A DNA stretch of 64,000 nucleotides. Origin: an uncultured Lachnospiraceae bacterium (GTDB taxonomy: Bacteria > Bacillota > Clostridia > Lachnospirales > Lachnospiraceae). Every line of letters begins with the position of its first letter. Positions within the stretch are counted from its first letter, which is position 1. The stretch covers positions 68,102 to 132,101 of the forward strand of contig CAJUPT010000002.1 in assembly GCA_910588405.1 (NCBI GenBank). Direction: 5' to 3'. Under the pieces are notes generated by a model that was given only the letters and a program-made list of their open reading frames with translations, did not search any database and was not told the DNA's origin. Positions 8,445 to 18,029 of this stretch are shown piece after piece. A program made the translations under genes and the position numbers.

Positions 8445-9809
8445 CTACCTGCTTCTCAGCTGCACCGTAAATTCCAGCTCCCGTGCCTCGTCGATCCCTT
8501 TCCGCACCGCTGTCACTTTCACTTCGGACTCCGGCGCAAGCATAAGCAGCGTTTCATGGAGTTCCCGCATACTGGTAACAGGCGTGCCGTCCACCTCGGT
8601 AATCACGTCGCCGTTCTGAATCCCTGCCCGGTAAGCAGGACCGGACTGCAGGGTTTCCGTCACATACACCCCCACAGGCAAATCGTGGGTGTCGGCGATC
8701 TCAGCCGTTACCGCCTGTCCCTTCACGCCCATATAAGCCACTTCTTTGCCATTGCACAGGTTCTCAATGATTCCTTTGATATTGGAAATACCCACGGCGG
8801 ATGTCATAGCGCCGTCTCTGCCGCCGTACTCGGCGGTAAAGACCGCAACCACTTCTCCGTCCAGATTCAGCAAAAATCCGCCCGACTGCTCCGGCAGCCC
8901 CAGATCGGTATCAATCACCCGCAAATCCATGTCGATCCCACCGGTATCAGTCCGGGTATAGACCACTGCGCCGACCGCCATCGAGCCCACCATGCCATAG
9001 GGATCACCGGCGGCAATCACCGGCGTTCCGGGACTTAGGGCATAGGAATTCCCCAGTGCCGCCGGCGTAATCAGCTCCAGATCCGAAGCTTTTAATGACG
9101 ATACCGGCACATTCAGCACCGCCAGCCCGGTCAGGCTGTCCGCCCCCCGCACCTGGGCCTGAGCCTTCAAACCGTTGAAAAAAGTGACCTCCAGCTCGTC
9201 CGTATCCTGTACCTTGTCAAAACGGGTCAGAATCAGTACGTCCCGGCCGGACACCTGAGTGATAATTCCGGAGGTCTGGCCCTCATTCTCATATACATTA
9301 TCAAACCAGTCTTCATTCTGACGCACGGAGGTGATGGTAACGAAGCCTCTCGACGCCTCCTTCCACACGCCCGTAGCCAGTGTGCTGAGCCGTTTATAAT
9401 CGGACAGCTCCAGCTTCTTTTCATCCACGGCCGACTGAATCATCTCGCCCAGATCTTCCTCTGTCATCGTCTCTTCCGTCTGCGGCTCGGTCTCCTCCGC
9501 CGTCTGGGCCGGTTCTGTCTGCGTCTCATGGGGATCTGTGTCCTTGGGAATCACCACCGCTTCCCCCGTCTCCTCCGGATAAAGCCTCTGCTCCATCCTG
9601 TACCGGACCGACACAAAGGCGACGGCCGCGGCGGCGCCCATCACCACTGCCAGAATCAAAAGCGCAAGGAAGCGCAAAATCCGCTCTCTGAAGCGCACCG
9701 GTTTTTTTACAATCTTTTCTCTGATAAAAGGAGGGGGAACCGTCTGCCGCCCGCCTTTTTCCGTTCCTGTCTTTTGTGCTTCCTTAAGCCTTTTATCCTG
9801 CTCCGTCAT
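8445..9809 (-). CDS. HtrA/DegP-like membrane protein with PDZ domain, degenerate active site
   Basis: 454 residues from the ATG at 9809 (preceded by AAGGAGGA; a longer frame to 10127 lacks a site and its extension does not resemble the family). Residues 44-66 are a membrane helix, 75-120 a Glu/Thr-rich linker, about 150-350 a trypsin-like S1C domain and 360-452 a PDZ domain. The fold matches HtrA closely, but the position of the catalytic His is Asp198 (ILTRFDKV against the usual TNNHVV) and the catalytic Asp is Gly228 (SLTGLAVL against DLAVL). Ser309 is kept in EQSGG. It is therefore probably a non-catalytic surface or chaperone/sensor protein. Extracellular topology is inferred from the single helix. 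It is divergent from mutS2. Confidence 0.8.
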   Translation of the reverse strand: MTEQDKRLKEAQKTGTEKGGRQTVPPPFIREKIVKKPVRFRERILRFLALLILAVVMGAAAAVAFVSVRYRMEQRLYPEETGEAVVIPKDTDPHETQTEPAQTAEETEPQTEETMTEEDLGEMIQSAVDEKKLELSDYKRLSTLATGVWKEASRGFVTITSVRQNEDWFDNVYENEGQTSGIITQVSGRDVLILTRFDKVQDTDELEVTFFNGLKAQAQVRGADSLTGLAVLNVPVSSLKASDLELITPAALGNSYALSPGTPVIAAGDPYGMVGSMAVGAVVYTRTDTGGIDMDLRVIDTDLGLPEQSGGFLLNLDGEVVAVFTAEYGGRDGAMTSAVGISNIKGIIENLCNGKEVAYMGVKGQAVTAEIADTHDLPVGVYVTETLQSGPAYRAGIQNGDVITEVDGTPVTSMRELHETLLMLAPESEVKVTAVRKGIDEARELEFTVQLRSR

Positions 9810-9852
9810 AACCAGGGAATCCTCCTTCTGACACAAGACTCTCCTGACCAAT

Positions 9853-9881
9853 ATTATAGATGAAAACCAACGCCTTGTGAA
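9853..9881 (-). promoter_or_regulatory. Promoter of the HtrA-like gene
   Basis: TTCACA (9876-9881) and a perfect TATAAT (9853-9858) are spaced by 17 nt on the minus strand, 44 nt before the ATG at 9809. A plus-strand TATAAT at 9926-9931 without a good -35 box may serve mutS2. Confidence 0.65.
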
Positions 9882-10036
9882 GTGTTTCCCAGAAAAATAA
9901 TATAGGAAAACCATAAACTTTAGTGTATAATACTGATGAAGGATGAAAAAATCCGGAAAAAACGTTCGGATCAGCCTGAACAGCGCCGCAAATACCCACA
10001 CAGACAAACGCCGCGCTGAAAGGAACGTTTTGAAAA

Positions 10037-10130
10037 GCAATGTTTGAGACAATATTGAAACGCAACATTTGAAACAATTTTTAGAAGGAATATGCAAACG
10101 CAATGTCTGAAACAATTTTAGAAGCAATAT
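10037..10130 (+). repeat. Degenerate tandem repeats in the mutS2 leader
   Basis: Three related units with the pattern GCAAYRTYTGARACAAT occur at about 10037-10053, 10062-10077 and 10110-10126, followed by ACAAACATTGTTCG just before the mutS2 start. They lie between the likely mutS2 -10 box and its AGAGG site, so they would be in the 5' untranslated region. Function unknown. Confidence 0.5.
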
Positions 10131-10157
10131 ACAAACATTGTTCGAAAGAGGAACACT

Positions 10158-12551
10158 ATGAATGAAAAAGCATTAAAGACATTAGAATATGATAAAATCA
10201 TCTCAAAACTGACAGAATATGCCCAGACGCCCCTGGGCACGCAGAAATGCCGGGAGCTTCTGCCGATGGACCGGATCGACGAGATCCGCGCAGCCCAGCA
10301 GGAAACCTCCGACGCCCAGAACCGGGTGCGTTTAAAAGGAAGTATTTCCTTTTCCGGCGCCAGAGATCTGCGGGCTTCCGTCAAACGGCTTCAGATCGGC
10401 AGCGCCTTAAATCTTACGGAGCTTTTGCATATCAGCTCCCTGTTAGACTGTGCCGCTCGGGCCAAAAACTATGGACGGCAGGAAAATGAGGAAAGCGAGG
10501 GCGACAGTCTTTCCCCTCTGTTTTCCGCCGTGGAGCCCTTAACGCCGCTGAACACGGAAATTAAACGCTGCATCATTTCAGAAGAGGAGGTCAGCGACGA
10601 CGCCAGCCCGAAGCTCAGACAGATCCGGCGCTCCATGCGGCTGACCGGCGACAGAGTTCACACCCAGCTGAACAGTCTGGTAAACACCCACCGCGCCTAT
10701 CTGCAGGATGCGGTCATCACCATGCGCAACGGCCGTTACTGCATCCCGGTAAAAGCCGAATACAAAAGCCAGGTCAGCGGCATGGTCCATGACCAGTCCT
10801 CCAGCGGCTCCACCTTTTTTATCGAGCCTATGGCCATCGTCAAGCTGAACAATGATCTGCGGGAGCTGGAGCTGGCGGAACAGAAAGAAATCGACGTAAT
10901 TCTGGCAGGCTTAAGCCAGCAGGCGGCGGAATACGCTGACATGCTTCTTGAGAATATCGCCGTCTTATCCCAGCTGGACTTTATCTTTGCCAAGGCCGCC
11001 CTGTCACGGCAGTATAAGGGAACAGAGCCTTTGTTTAATGAAAACCGTTATGTGGAAATCAAGTCCGGCCGTCATCCGCTGCTTGATCCGACCAAGGTGG
11101 TTCCCGTCGATCTCACGATCGGCGGCAGTTTCGACCTGCTGATCGTCACCGGACCGAATACGGGCGGCAAAACCGTATCTTTAAAAACCCTGGGGCTGCT
11201 TCAGCTGATGGGGCAGGCGGGACTGCATATTCCCGCTTTCGAAGGCTCTAAGCTGGCCGTATTCCCGGAAATCTTCGCGGACATCGGCGATGAGCAGAGC
11301 ATTGAACAGAGCCTCAGTACCTTCTCCTCCCATATGACCAATATTGTCAGAATCCTGGAACAGGCGGACTCAGATTCCCTGATCCTGTTCGACGAGCTGG
11401 GAGGGGGCACTGACCCGGTAGAGGGAGCGGCTCTCGCCATGTCGATCCTCACCTGGCTTCATCAAATGGGCATCCGCACCATGGCTACCACCCATTACAG
11501 CGAGCTGAAGGTATTCGCCCTGTCCACACCGGGCGTTGAAAATGCTTCCTGTGAATTTCAGGTGGAAACCCTGCAGCCGACCTACCGGCTTCTGATGGGC
11601 ATTCCCGGCAAGAGCAACGCCTTTGCCATTTCAAGAAAGCTGGGACTGCCGGAGCATCTGATCGAGAACGCTTCCGCCTTTATCGGCAAGCAGGAAAAGG
11701 ATTTCGAAGATGTGATCGCCGAGCTGGATGCTTCCCGGGAAGCACTGGCAAAGGAGCAGGAGGAGACCGCACGCTACCGGGAGGAAGCAAAGCGGCTGAA
11801 AGAGCGGCTGCAGACCAGGCAGGAGCAGTTTGACAAGCGCCGGGAGGAAATGCTCGGGAAGGCCCGGGAGGAAGCCATGCAGATTGTTCTGGAAGCAAAG
11901 GCCACAGCCGACCGCACCATTAAAAATATCAACAAGCTGGGGGCTGACAGCGACTTAAGCCGGGCGCTGGAGGAACAGCGGGCCCAGCTGCGGGGCGAGA
12001 TCTCTAAGCTTGAGACAAAGACGGCGAAAAAACAGCCAAAGCCCCGAAAGGTCCATAAAGCGGAGGAATTTAAAATCGGAGACGCCGTAAAGGTTCTTTC
12101 CCTGAATCTAAACGGCACGGTCAGCTCCCTGCCAAACGCCAGAGGCGAGCTGTTTGTGCAGATGGGCATCCTCCGCTCTCAGGTGAATATCTCCGATCTG
12201 GAGCTGATCCCGGAAGCTACCATCACGGGACCCACAGGCGACGTAACCCGGCGGAACAAAAAGGGGACGGGGGCCAGCCAGATCAAGATGTCCAAATCAT
12301 TTCAGATTTCATCTGAGATCAACCTGATCGGCATGACCACCGACGAGGCCGTCGCCCAGCTGGATAAATATCTGGACGACGCCTATCTGGCCCATTTATC
12401 CCAGGTTCGGGTGGTACACGGCCGGGGCACGGGAGCGCTGAAAAAAGCCGTTCATCAGCATCTGAAACGGCTGAAATATGTAAAGTCCTTCCGGCTCGGA
12501 ACCTTCGGAGAAGGGGACACCGGCGTAACGATCGTAGATTTTACACAATAA
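10158..12551 (+). CDS. mutS2: MutS2 ATPase/nuclease
   Basis: 797 residues, the usual length of MutS2. After the core/lever helices, the ATPase domain has Walker A GPNTGGKT and Walker B LILFDELGGGTDP; a coiled-coil clamp follows (about 515-620). A KOW-like segment (FKIGDAVKVLSLNLNGTV) precedes the C-terminal Smr domain with VVHGRGTGALKKAVHQHL. The mismatch-recognition domain of MutS is absent. In Bacillus MutS2 family members split collided ribosomes, and elsewhere they suppress recombination; which role applies here is not visible. AGAGGAAC precedes the ATG. Monocistronic or loosely linked to the following two-component system. Confidence 0.95.
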   Translation: MNEKALKTLEYDKIISKLTEYAQTPLGTQKCRELLPMDRIDEIRAAQQETSDAQNRVRLKGSISFSGARDLRASVKRLQIGSALNLTELLHISSLLDCAARAKNYGRQENEESEGDSLSPLFSAVEPLTPLNTEIKRCIISEEEVSDDASPKLRQIRRSMRLTGDRVHTQLNSLVNTHRAYLQDAVITMRNGRYCIPVKAEYKSQVSGMVHDQSSSGSTFFIEPMAIVKLNNDLRELELAEQKEIDVILAGLSQQAAEYADMLLENIAVLSQLDFIFAKAALSRQYKGTEPLFNENRYVEIKSGRHPLLDPTKVVPVDLTIGGSFDLLIVTGPNTGGKTVSLKTLGLLQLMGQAGLHIPAFEGSKLAVFPEIFADIGDEQSIEQSLSTFSSHMTNIVRILEQADSDSLILFDELGGGTDPVEGAALAMSILTWLHQMGIRTMATTHYSELKVFALSTPGVENASCEFQVETLQPTYRLLMGIPGKSNAFAISRKLGLPEHLIENASAFIGKQEKDFEDVIAELDASREALAKEQEETARYREEAKRLKERLQTRQEQFDKRREEMLGKAREEAMQIVLEAKATADRTIKNINKLGADSDLSRALEEQRAQLRGEISKLETKTAKKQPKPRKVHKAEEFKIGDAVKVLSLNLNGTVSSLPNARGELFVQMGILRSQVNISDLELIPEATITGPTGDVTRRNKKGTGASQIKMSKSFQISSEINLIGMTTDEAVAQLDKYLDDAYLAHLSQVRVVHGRGTGALKKAVHQHLKRLKYVKSFRLGTFGEGDTGVTIVDFTQ

Positions 12552-12620
12552 CCCGTATGCCGTTTATTCTAAATTCATCATGAATGAAAGCTTTGAAATT
12601 TTAACAGTGAGGTAACAACT

Positions 12621-13334
12621 TTGACCGCAAAACAAAAAATATTGATTGTTGACGACGACGCCAATATCGCCGAGCTGATCTCCCTCTATCTGATGAAAGA
12701 ATGCTTTGAAACCATGACCGTTGACAACGGCGAGGACGCCGTAAAGGAATTTTCTTCTTTTCAGCCTGACCTGATCCTGTTAGACCTGATGCTGCCGGGC
12801 ATCGACGGCTATCAGGTATGCCGGGAGATCCGCCGGGATTCCCAGGTCCCGATCATTATGCTGTCGGCAAAAGGGGAGGTATTTGACAAGGTACTGGGAC
12901 TGGAGCTGGGGGCCGACGACTATATGATCAAACCCTTTGACTCCAAAGAGCTGGTGGCTCGGGTAAAGGCCGTGCTGCGCCGCACCTTTGTGCCGCCGGC
13001 TTCCGAGGCTCCCGATACCGGCAGGCAGCGGGGCGAATATGTGGAATATCCGGATCTGACGATTAATCTCACCAATTATTCCGTCATCTACATGGGACAC
13101 TCCGTGGAAATGCCGCCCAAAGAACTGGAGCTTCTGTATTTTCTGGCTTCCTCGCCAAATCAGGTATTTACCAGAGAACAGCTTTTGGAACACATATGGG
13201 GGTATGACTACGCCGGAGACACCCGCACGGTTGACGTACATATCAAACGGCTCAGAGAAAAGGTAAAGGATCACAGCGCATGGGCTATCTCCACGGTATG
13301 GAGGGTTGGGTATAAATTTGAGGTAAAAATCTGA
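12621..13334 (+). CDS. OmpR/PhoB-family response regulator
   Basis: 237 residues. The receiver domain (1-120) has the acidic pocket DDD, the phospho-acceptor Asp in LILLDLMLPG, the conserved Thr/Ser position (MLSAKGE) and the Lys in YMIKPFD. The C-terminal winged helix (about 138-235) is of the OmpR/PhoB type, with LEHIWGYDYAGDTRTVDVHIKRLR. It starts at a TTG, placed after GAGG, with the first residues MTAKQKILIVDDD. The kinase gene begins four nucleotides after its stop, so they are a translationally close pair. Targets unknown. Confidence 0.93.
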   Translation: MTAKQKILIVDDDANIAELISLYLMKECFETMTVDNGEDAVKEFSSFQPDLILLDLMLPGIDGYQVCREIRRDSQVPIIMLSAKGEVFDKVLGLELGADDYMIKPFDSKELVARVKAVLRRTFVPPASEAPDTGRQRGEYVEYPDLTINLTNYSVIYMGHSVEMPPKELELLYFLASSPNQVFTREQLLEHIWGYDYAGDTRTVDVHIKRLREKVKDHSAWAISTVWRVGYKFEVKI

Positions 13335-13338
13335 CACT

Positions 13339-14760
13339 ATGAACAAACGGCTGTATTTAAAACTAATCTTAAGCTATCTGGCCGTGGGCGTTCTGGGCTT
13401 TATCTTCGTGGCCACAGTCTCCTCCCGCAGCATTTACCGGTATCTGTCCCGCCAGAAAGCGTCCGCCCTGTATCAGGAAGCCCACGCCCTGGCCTCCGAA
13501 TGCAGCAGACAATATTCCGGCACCCTGGTCAGCCTTGACGCCATGAAGCCCCAGTTAGCAGGGCTGGCGGCCCATCTGGAATCTGAAATCTGGATTATGG
13601 ACCGGTACGGCCGGGTTACTTATGACACCTGCGGCGATTCCGGTCATGTGGGAAGGACCTTTGAAGATTTCGATCCTGCCGCTACCATGACCATGAACAA
13701 TTACCGCTTCCAGGACTTTCACGACAGCTTTCGGGAACCGGTGCTCACGGCCTCGGCTCCCATTACCGGAAGGTTCAGCACCTACGGCTATGTGCTGATC
13801 CACATGCCGGAATCTGTGGTGCTACAAAGCCGGTATGACCTGCTGAATATCGTCTATGTGGCTTATCTGGCCGTATTCCTTTTGTCCCTGCTGGTGCTTC
13901 TGACCTTCCAGCTTACCGTATATCTTCCCATCCGGAAAATTACCCGGGCTGCCAATGAATACGCCTCCGGCAACCTGACCTACCGGCTGAACTTCCACAG
14001 CAGCGACGAGCTGGGGTATCTGGCCAATACCCTTGATTATATGGCCATGGAATTATATAATTCGGAGGAATACCAGAAAAAATTTATTGCCAATGTATCC
14101 CACGATTTCCGCTCGCCGCTGACTTCCATCAAAGGCTACATCGAAGCCATGTTAGACGGCACCATCCCGCCGGAGAATCAGGAGCGGTATCTGAATATTG
14201 TGATTTCCGAGACCGAGCGGCTGAACAAGCTGACGGAAAGCCTGCTTACCTTAAACTCTCTGGATGAAAAAGGACAGCAGCTGGTTATGACAGATTTCGA
14301 CATTAATCAGGTGATTAAGAACACCTGCGCCACCTTCGAGGGCTCCTGCTCCGCCAAAGGAATCACCGTGGATCTGACATTTTCCGACAAAGCGCTGCTT
14401 GTTCACGGGGATATGGGAAAAATTCAGCAGGTTATCTATAACCTGGTGGACAATGCCATTAAATTTTCTCATCACGAATCGGTGATCTGGATCGAAGCCT
14501 ACGACCAGCACGAAAAAATATTCGTCTCCGTCAAGGACTCCGGTATCGGCATTCCGAAAAACTGTACCGGGAAAATCTGGGAGCGCTTTTACAAGACCGA
14601 TCTGTCCAGAGGAAAGGATAAGAAGGGAACCGGGCTGGGGCTTTCCATCACAAAGGAAATCATCCAGGCCCACAATGAAAATATTGACGTGATCAGCACG
14701 GAGGGCGTGGGAACAGAGTTTATTTTCACGCTGCAAAGAGCCGCCGGAGACTTAAGCTGA
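13339..14760 (+). CDS. Two-component sensor histidine kinase
   Basis: 473 residues. Two membrane helices (about 5-28 and 172-198) flank an extracellular sensor domain. A HAMP linker follows, then the HisKA dimerisation domain with the H-box NVSHDFRSPLTSIKGY and the HATPase domain with N-box NLVDNAIKFS, G1 DSGIGIP and G2 GTGLGLSI. It autophosphorylates and passes the phosphate to the regulator encoded just upstream. The pair resembles the PhoR/VicK-type envelope sensors, but the signal is not identifiable. It converges on the beta-helix gene with only 10 nt between the stops. Confidence 0.93.
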   Translation: MNKRLYLKLILSYLAVGVLGFIFVATVSSRSIYRYLSRQKASALYQEAHALASECSRQYSGTLVSLDAMKPQLAGLAAHLESEIWIMDRYGRVTYDTCGDSGHVGRTFEDFDPAATMTMNNYRFQDFHDSFREPVLTASAPITGRFSTYGYVLIHMPESVVLQSRYDLLNIVYVAYLAVFLLSLLVLLTFQLTVYLPIRKITRAANEYASGNLTYRLNFHSSDELGYLANTLDYMAMELYNSEEYQKKFIANVSHDFRSPLTSIKGYIEAMLDGTIPPENQERYLNIVISETERLNKLTESLLTLNSLDEKGQQLVMTDFDINQVIKNTCATFEGSCSAKGITVDLTFSDKALLVHGDMGKIQQVIYNLVDNAIKFSHHESVIWIEAYDQHEKIFVSVKDSGIGIPKNCTGKIWERFYKTDLSRGKDKKGTGLGLSITKEIIQAHNENIDVISTEGVGTEFIFTLQRAAGDLS

Positions 14761-14770
14761 TCCCGGCGGC

Positions 14771-16297
14771 TTATTTTTTATGTCCCAAAATTAGGCTTTC
14801 CACATGCGCCTTCCACTGCTCTCCCATAGTAGTCAGCCGGATCGTAAAGCGGATCGTTTCCTCCTCACCCGGCCCCAATGTCCGGTTCTGCCAGGAAAAG
14901 GCCAGCAAAGTATCCGCTTCCTCTGATTTCAGAATATCCGGGCTGTCCGCAAAGAGATTATGATAGTACGTTCCTTCTTCAGAACCGCCCAGCCATCTGG
15001 CATCGGCATCAACTCCCGCATTCTCACTGGTATCCATACTGATATCGGGAGCAGCGCCTGTCCCCGCATCCGGCTTCTTGTTCCGATATGGCTGTTGGTT
15101 CCTGCACAGAATCTGAAAGCATGGCCGTTTTGCCTCCTCCCTGGTTCTGGTATCTTCGATCGTAAACCCATGATAGTTGCGGTATACCGCCGTATGCTGG
15201 TCCGAGTCCGCCTGTACGTCTCCTCCCACCCCCAGAGAGTAACACTGCAATTCATCAGAGATATTCCGGATATGATAACTGACCTCCACGCCGTTTCCGT
15301 CTTCCGTAAATTCCAGCGACTGGCTGACAGCCATTCCTTTCAGCACCTCTTTTTCCTCTCCCGGTCCGGTCTGAATCAGCTCCATCGGCTGCTCCGGCGT
15401 CTGCAAAAACGCCTCAAAACCGTAATCCGCATAAGTAAGACTGTAAAAACCGCCCTGACCGTCATAGCCGCCGACAATAAAGCTGGTGTTGCTGGGCATG
15501 GATTCAAACCACATCTTCCCGTTATCCTGAAAGGCGGGCGAACCGGAAACTTCCCCTCCATAACGCTCCAAATCCCCATAGCATCGGGACGAATTAATCA
15601 CCCCCGGCTCATACAGCACCTTATACTGGCTGTAAAGGTCATAGCCGCCGCACAAAGCCTCATTTCCCTCCACCCGGCCGCCTTTCAGCATAAAGTTTCC
15701 ATAATCACAGTAAAAGCCGCCGCCATTTCCCTCCGCCCGGTTTCCGTAGACAGAGCCGCCATTCATCTCCAGGTAGCCGCCGCTCCATATGGCTCCTCCG
15801 TGAAAATCAGAACGGTTTCCCGTAAAAACGCCTCCGTCGATCAGCAGCCGGCCGGTACTGTAAACGGCGCCGCCATTTTCACTGTGATTATTCCGCAGGA
15901 TACAGCCGTCATGAATGGTCAGGCTTCCTTCACTCATAATCAGACTGCCGGACAGGCTGCTTCCCCGCCCGTCCAGAACAAGGCCGCCGATCTCTAAGCT
16001 TCCCTGTCCGTCTATGTAAAACATGGGGCCGTCAAAACCTTCTGCCCGCGTCAGCACCGCGCCGTTTCCTTCCAGAGAAAGCGGGCCGTCCACTGTTACT
16101 GTCTCGTACAGCCGGATCGTCTCTCCTTCCTCTGCTGTCAGAAGACGCCGTGAAAGCTCTTCCGATTCTCCCATTCCTGCCGGCTCTGCAAAAAAAGCCT
16201 CTGGCCGCTCCTCCACGGCATACGCCCTGACCGCCGGCACCGCCATCCCTAACGCCAGACAGCATACCAAAGCAATCCGTATCCTTCGTTTTTTCAT
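14771..16297 (-). CDS. Secreted right-handed beta-helix repeat protein
   Basis: 508 residues from the ATG at 16297, where a signal peptide begins (MKKRRIRIALVCCLALGMAV, cleavage expected after the AYA). Residues 90-250 hold repeated short units of the form GGAVY..GRLLIDGGVFTGN and GGAIWSGGYLEMNGGSVYGN, typical of right-handed parallel beta-helices seen in surface adhesins and polysaccharide-active proteins. No catalytic motif of a lyase is recognised. The C-terminal ~250 residues resemble no domain I can name. It follows the trmL gene in the same orientation. Confidence 0.7.
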   Translation of the reverse strand: MKKRRIRIALVCCLALGMAVPAVRAYAVEERPEAFFAEPAGMGESEELSRRLLTAEEGETIRLYETVTVDGPLSLEGNGAVLTRAEGFDGPMFYIDGQGSLEIGGLVLDGRGSSLSGSLIMSEGSLTIHDGCILRNNHSENGGAVYSTGRLLIDGGVFTGNRSDFHGGAIWSGGYLEMNGGSVYGNRAEGNGGGFYCDYGNFMLKGGRVEGNEALCGGYDLYSQYKVLYEPGVINSSRCYGDLERYGGEVSGSPAFQDNGKMWFESMPSNTSFIVGGYDGQGGFYSLTYADYGFEAFLQTPEQPMELIQTGPGEEKEVLKGMAVSQSLEFTEDGNGVEVSYHIRNISDELQCYSLGVGGDVQADSDQHTAVYRNYHGFTIEDTRTREEAKRPCFQILCRNQQPYRNKKPDAGTGAAPDISMDTSENAGVDADARWLGGSEEGTYYHNLFADSPDILKSEEADTLLAFSWQNRTLGPGEEETIRFTIRLTTMGEQWKAHVESLILGHKK

Positions 16298-16375
16298 TCT
16301 TCCCACTTTTCCTGACGTATTTACCACATGATCCGGACAGATCTCAAAACTTCTTTCCAAACCGCTCTGAGCGCT

Positions 16376-16870
16376 TCATCTCCACTGGAGCCGGTGCAGC
16401 TGCCCTTCCATCTGCAGCTGCCCAAACTGATTCTGCCGCAGCGCCTCATACAGCACAATCGCCACTGCATTTGACAGATTCAGGGACCGAATCTCCGGCC
16501 TCATCGGAATGCGGATCGCATGGTCTTCATGGTTTATCAGAATCTCTTCGGGAATCCCGGCGCTTTCCTTGCCGAACATGATATAACAGTCCGGCTCATA
16601 GGATACTTCCGTATAGACATGCCGTCCTTTGGTGGTAGCCATATAAATCACCGCTTCGGGATTTTTTCCCAGAAAAGCCTCATAATCATCGTAAATGCTT
16701 ACGTCCAGCTTATCCCAGTAGTCCAGTCCCGCCCTCTTAACCGCCTTTTCATTTATCTGAAACCCCAAAGGTCTGATCAGATGAAGTCTGACGCCCGTGG
16801 CCACGCAGGTTCTGCCGATATTTCCCGTGTTGGCAGGAATCTCCGGTTCATGAAGCACAATGTTAAGCAT
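16376..16870 (-). CDS. trmL: tRNA (cytidine/uridine-34-2'-O)-methyltransferase
   Basis: 164 residues, a SPOUT-class methyltransferase with the knotted SAM site. It starts MLNIVLHEPEIPANTGNIGRTC, the conserved TrmL N-terminus, and has the later motifs LFGKESAGIPE and IRSLNLSNAVAIVLYEALRQ. It methylates the wobble ribose of leucine tRNAs in bacteria where studied. The start overlaps the end of the aminotransferase gene by eight nucleotides, so the two are translationally coupled. Confidence 0.92.
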   Translation of the reverse strand: MLNIVLHEPEIPANTGNIGRTCVATGVRLHLIRPLGFQINEKAVKRAGLDYWDKLDVSIYDDYEAFLGKNPEAVIYMATTKGRHVYTEVSYEPDCYIMFGKESAGIPEEILINHEDHAIRIPMRPEIRSLNLSNAVAIVLYEALRQNQFGQLQMEGQLHRLQWR

Positions 16871-18029
16871 GCGTTAACCTCTCGGTAAAACGGCGCACCC
16901 GGCCCAGGGCCTCCTTCAATGCGTTCAGGGAATAGGCGTAGGAAATTCTGATAAAGCCTTCCCCGCTGTCTCCAAATGCCGTGCCCGGCACCACCGCCAC
17001 CTTTTCTTCCTCCAAAAGACGGGTACAAAATTCATCGGAGCTTAAACCAAACTTCTTAATGCTTGGAAATACGTAAAAAGCGCCCAGGGGCTCAAAGCAG
17101 GAAAGCCCCATGTTACGCAGCTCATTTACCACAAATCTGCGCCGCTGATTATAGGACTCCCGCATTTCGGCCACCGCCTCGTCGCCGTTTTTCAGCGCTT
17201 CCACCGCCGCATACTGGCTGACCGTAGGCGCGCACATAATGGCAAACTGGTGAATTTTCGTCATCTGCTCTATGATCTGCGCAGGTCCCGCGGCATACCC
17301 CAGACGCCATCCGGTCATGGCATAAGACTTGGAGAAGCCGTTGATGACGATGGTCCGCTCCCGCATTCCCGGTATCGAGGCAATGGACACATGATCTCCT
17401 CCGTAAGTCAGCTCTGCGTAAATCTCGTCGGAAATCACAAAGAGATCATGGCGGGCCACTACCTCGGCCACCGCTTCCAGATCCGCTCTCGTCATAATGG
17501 CCCCGGTAGGATTATTGGGAAAAGGCATAATCAGCACCTTTGTTTTCGGCGTAATCGCCTCCTCCAGCTGTCCGGCTGTCAGACGGAACTCATGCTCCTC
17601 CACAAGCCGGATCGGCACCGGCACGCCGTCAGTAAGCTCCACGCAGGGCAGATAGGAAACATAGCAGGGCTCCGGAATCAGCACCTCGTCCCCCGGGTCC
17701 AGCATAGCCCGAAGTCCGATATCGATGGCCTCGCTGCCGCCCACCGTAACCACAACCTCATGGAGCGGATCATAAGTCAGACCGCACCGCCGATTCAGAT
17801 AATTAGCAATCTCCTGACGCAGCTCCTTTAAGCCTGCGTTCGAGGTATAAAACGTACGTCCTTTTTCCAGGGAATAAATGCCCTCGTCCCGGATAAACCA
17901 GGGCGTGTCAAAATCCGGCTCGCCCACGCCCAAGGAAATGGCGTCGGGCATCTCGCTTACCACGTCGAAAAATTTACGGATGCCGGAGGGCTTTAATGCC
18001 GCGCATTTATCGGATATGGGATTTCTCAT
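16863..18029 (-). CDS. PLP-dependent aminotransferase, class I/II
   Basis: 388 residues, full length for fold-type I. The PLP lysine lies in the FSKSYAMTGWRLGY motif, with FPNNPTG preceding and SDEIYAELTYG after it. The N-terminus (ISLGVGEPDFDTP) is of the aspartate/aromatic-aminotransferase family (PatA/AspC-like). The amino acid specificity is not determined by the sequence. The start overlaps the stop of the Lrp gene by four nucleotides (ATGA), which suggests that the Lrp-family protein senses its substrate or product. Confidence 0.92.
   Translation of the reverse strand: MRNPISDKCAALKPSGIRKFFDVVSEMPDAISLGVGEPDFDTPWFIRDEGIYSLEKGRTFYTSNAGLKELRQEIANYLNRRCGLTYDPLHEVVVTVGGSEAIDIGLRAMLDPGDEVLIPEPCYVSYLPCVELTDGVPVPIRLVEEHEFRLTAGQLEEAITPKTKVLIMPFPNNPTGAIMTRADLEAVAEVVARHDLFVISDEIYAELTYGGDHVSIASIPGMRERTIVINGFSKSYAMTGWRLGYAAGPAQIIEQMTKIHQFAIMCAPTVSQYAAVEALKNGDEAVAEMRESYNQRRRFVVNELRNMGLSCFEPLGAFYVFPSIKKFGLSSDEFCTRLLEEEKVAVVPGTAFGDSGEGFIRISYAYSLNALKEALGRVRRFTERLTHA

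Noticed and set aside
9810..10127. Longer frame of the HtrA-like protein starting at 10127
   Set aside because: The extension does not resemble HtrA and runs over the divergent mutS2 promoter; AAGGAGGA marks the start at 9809.
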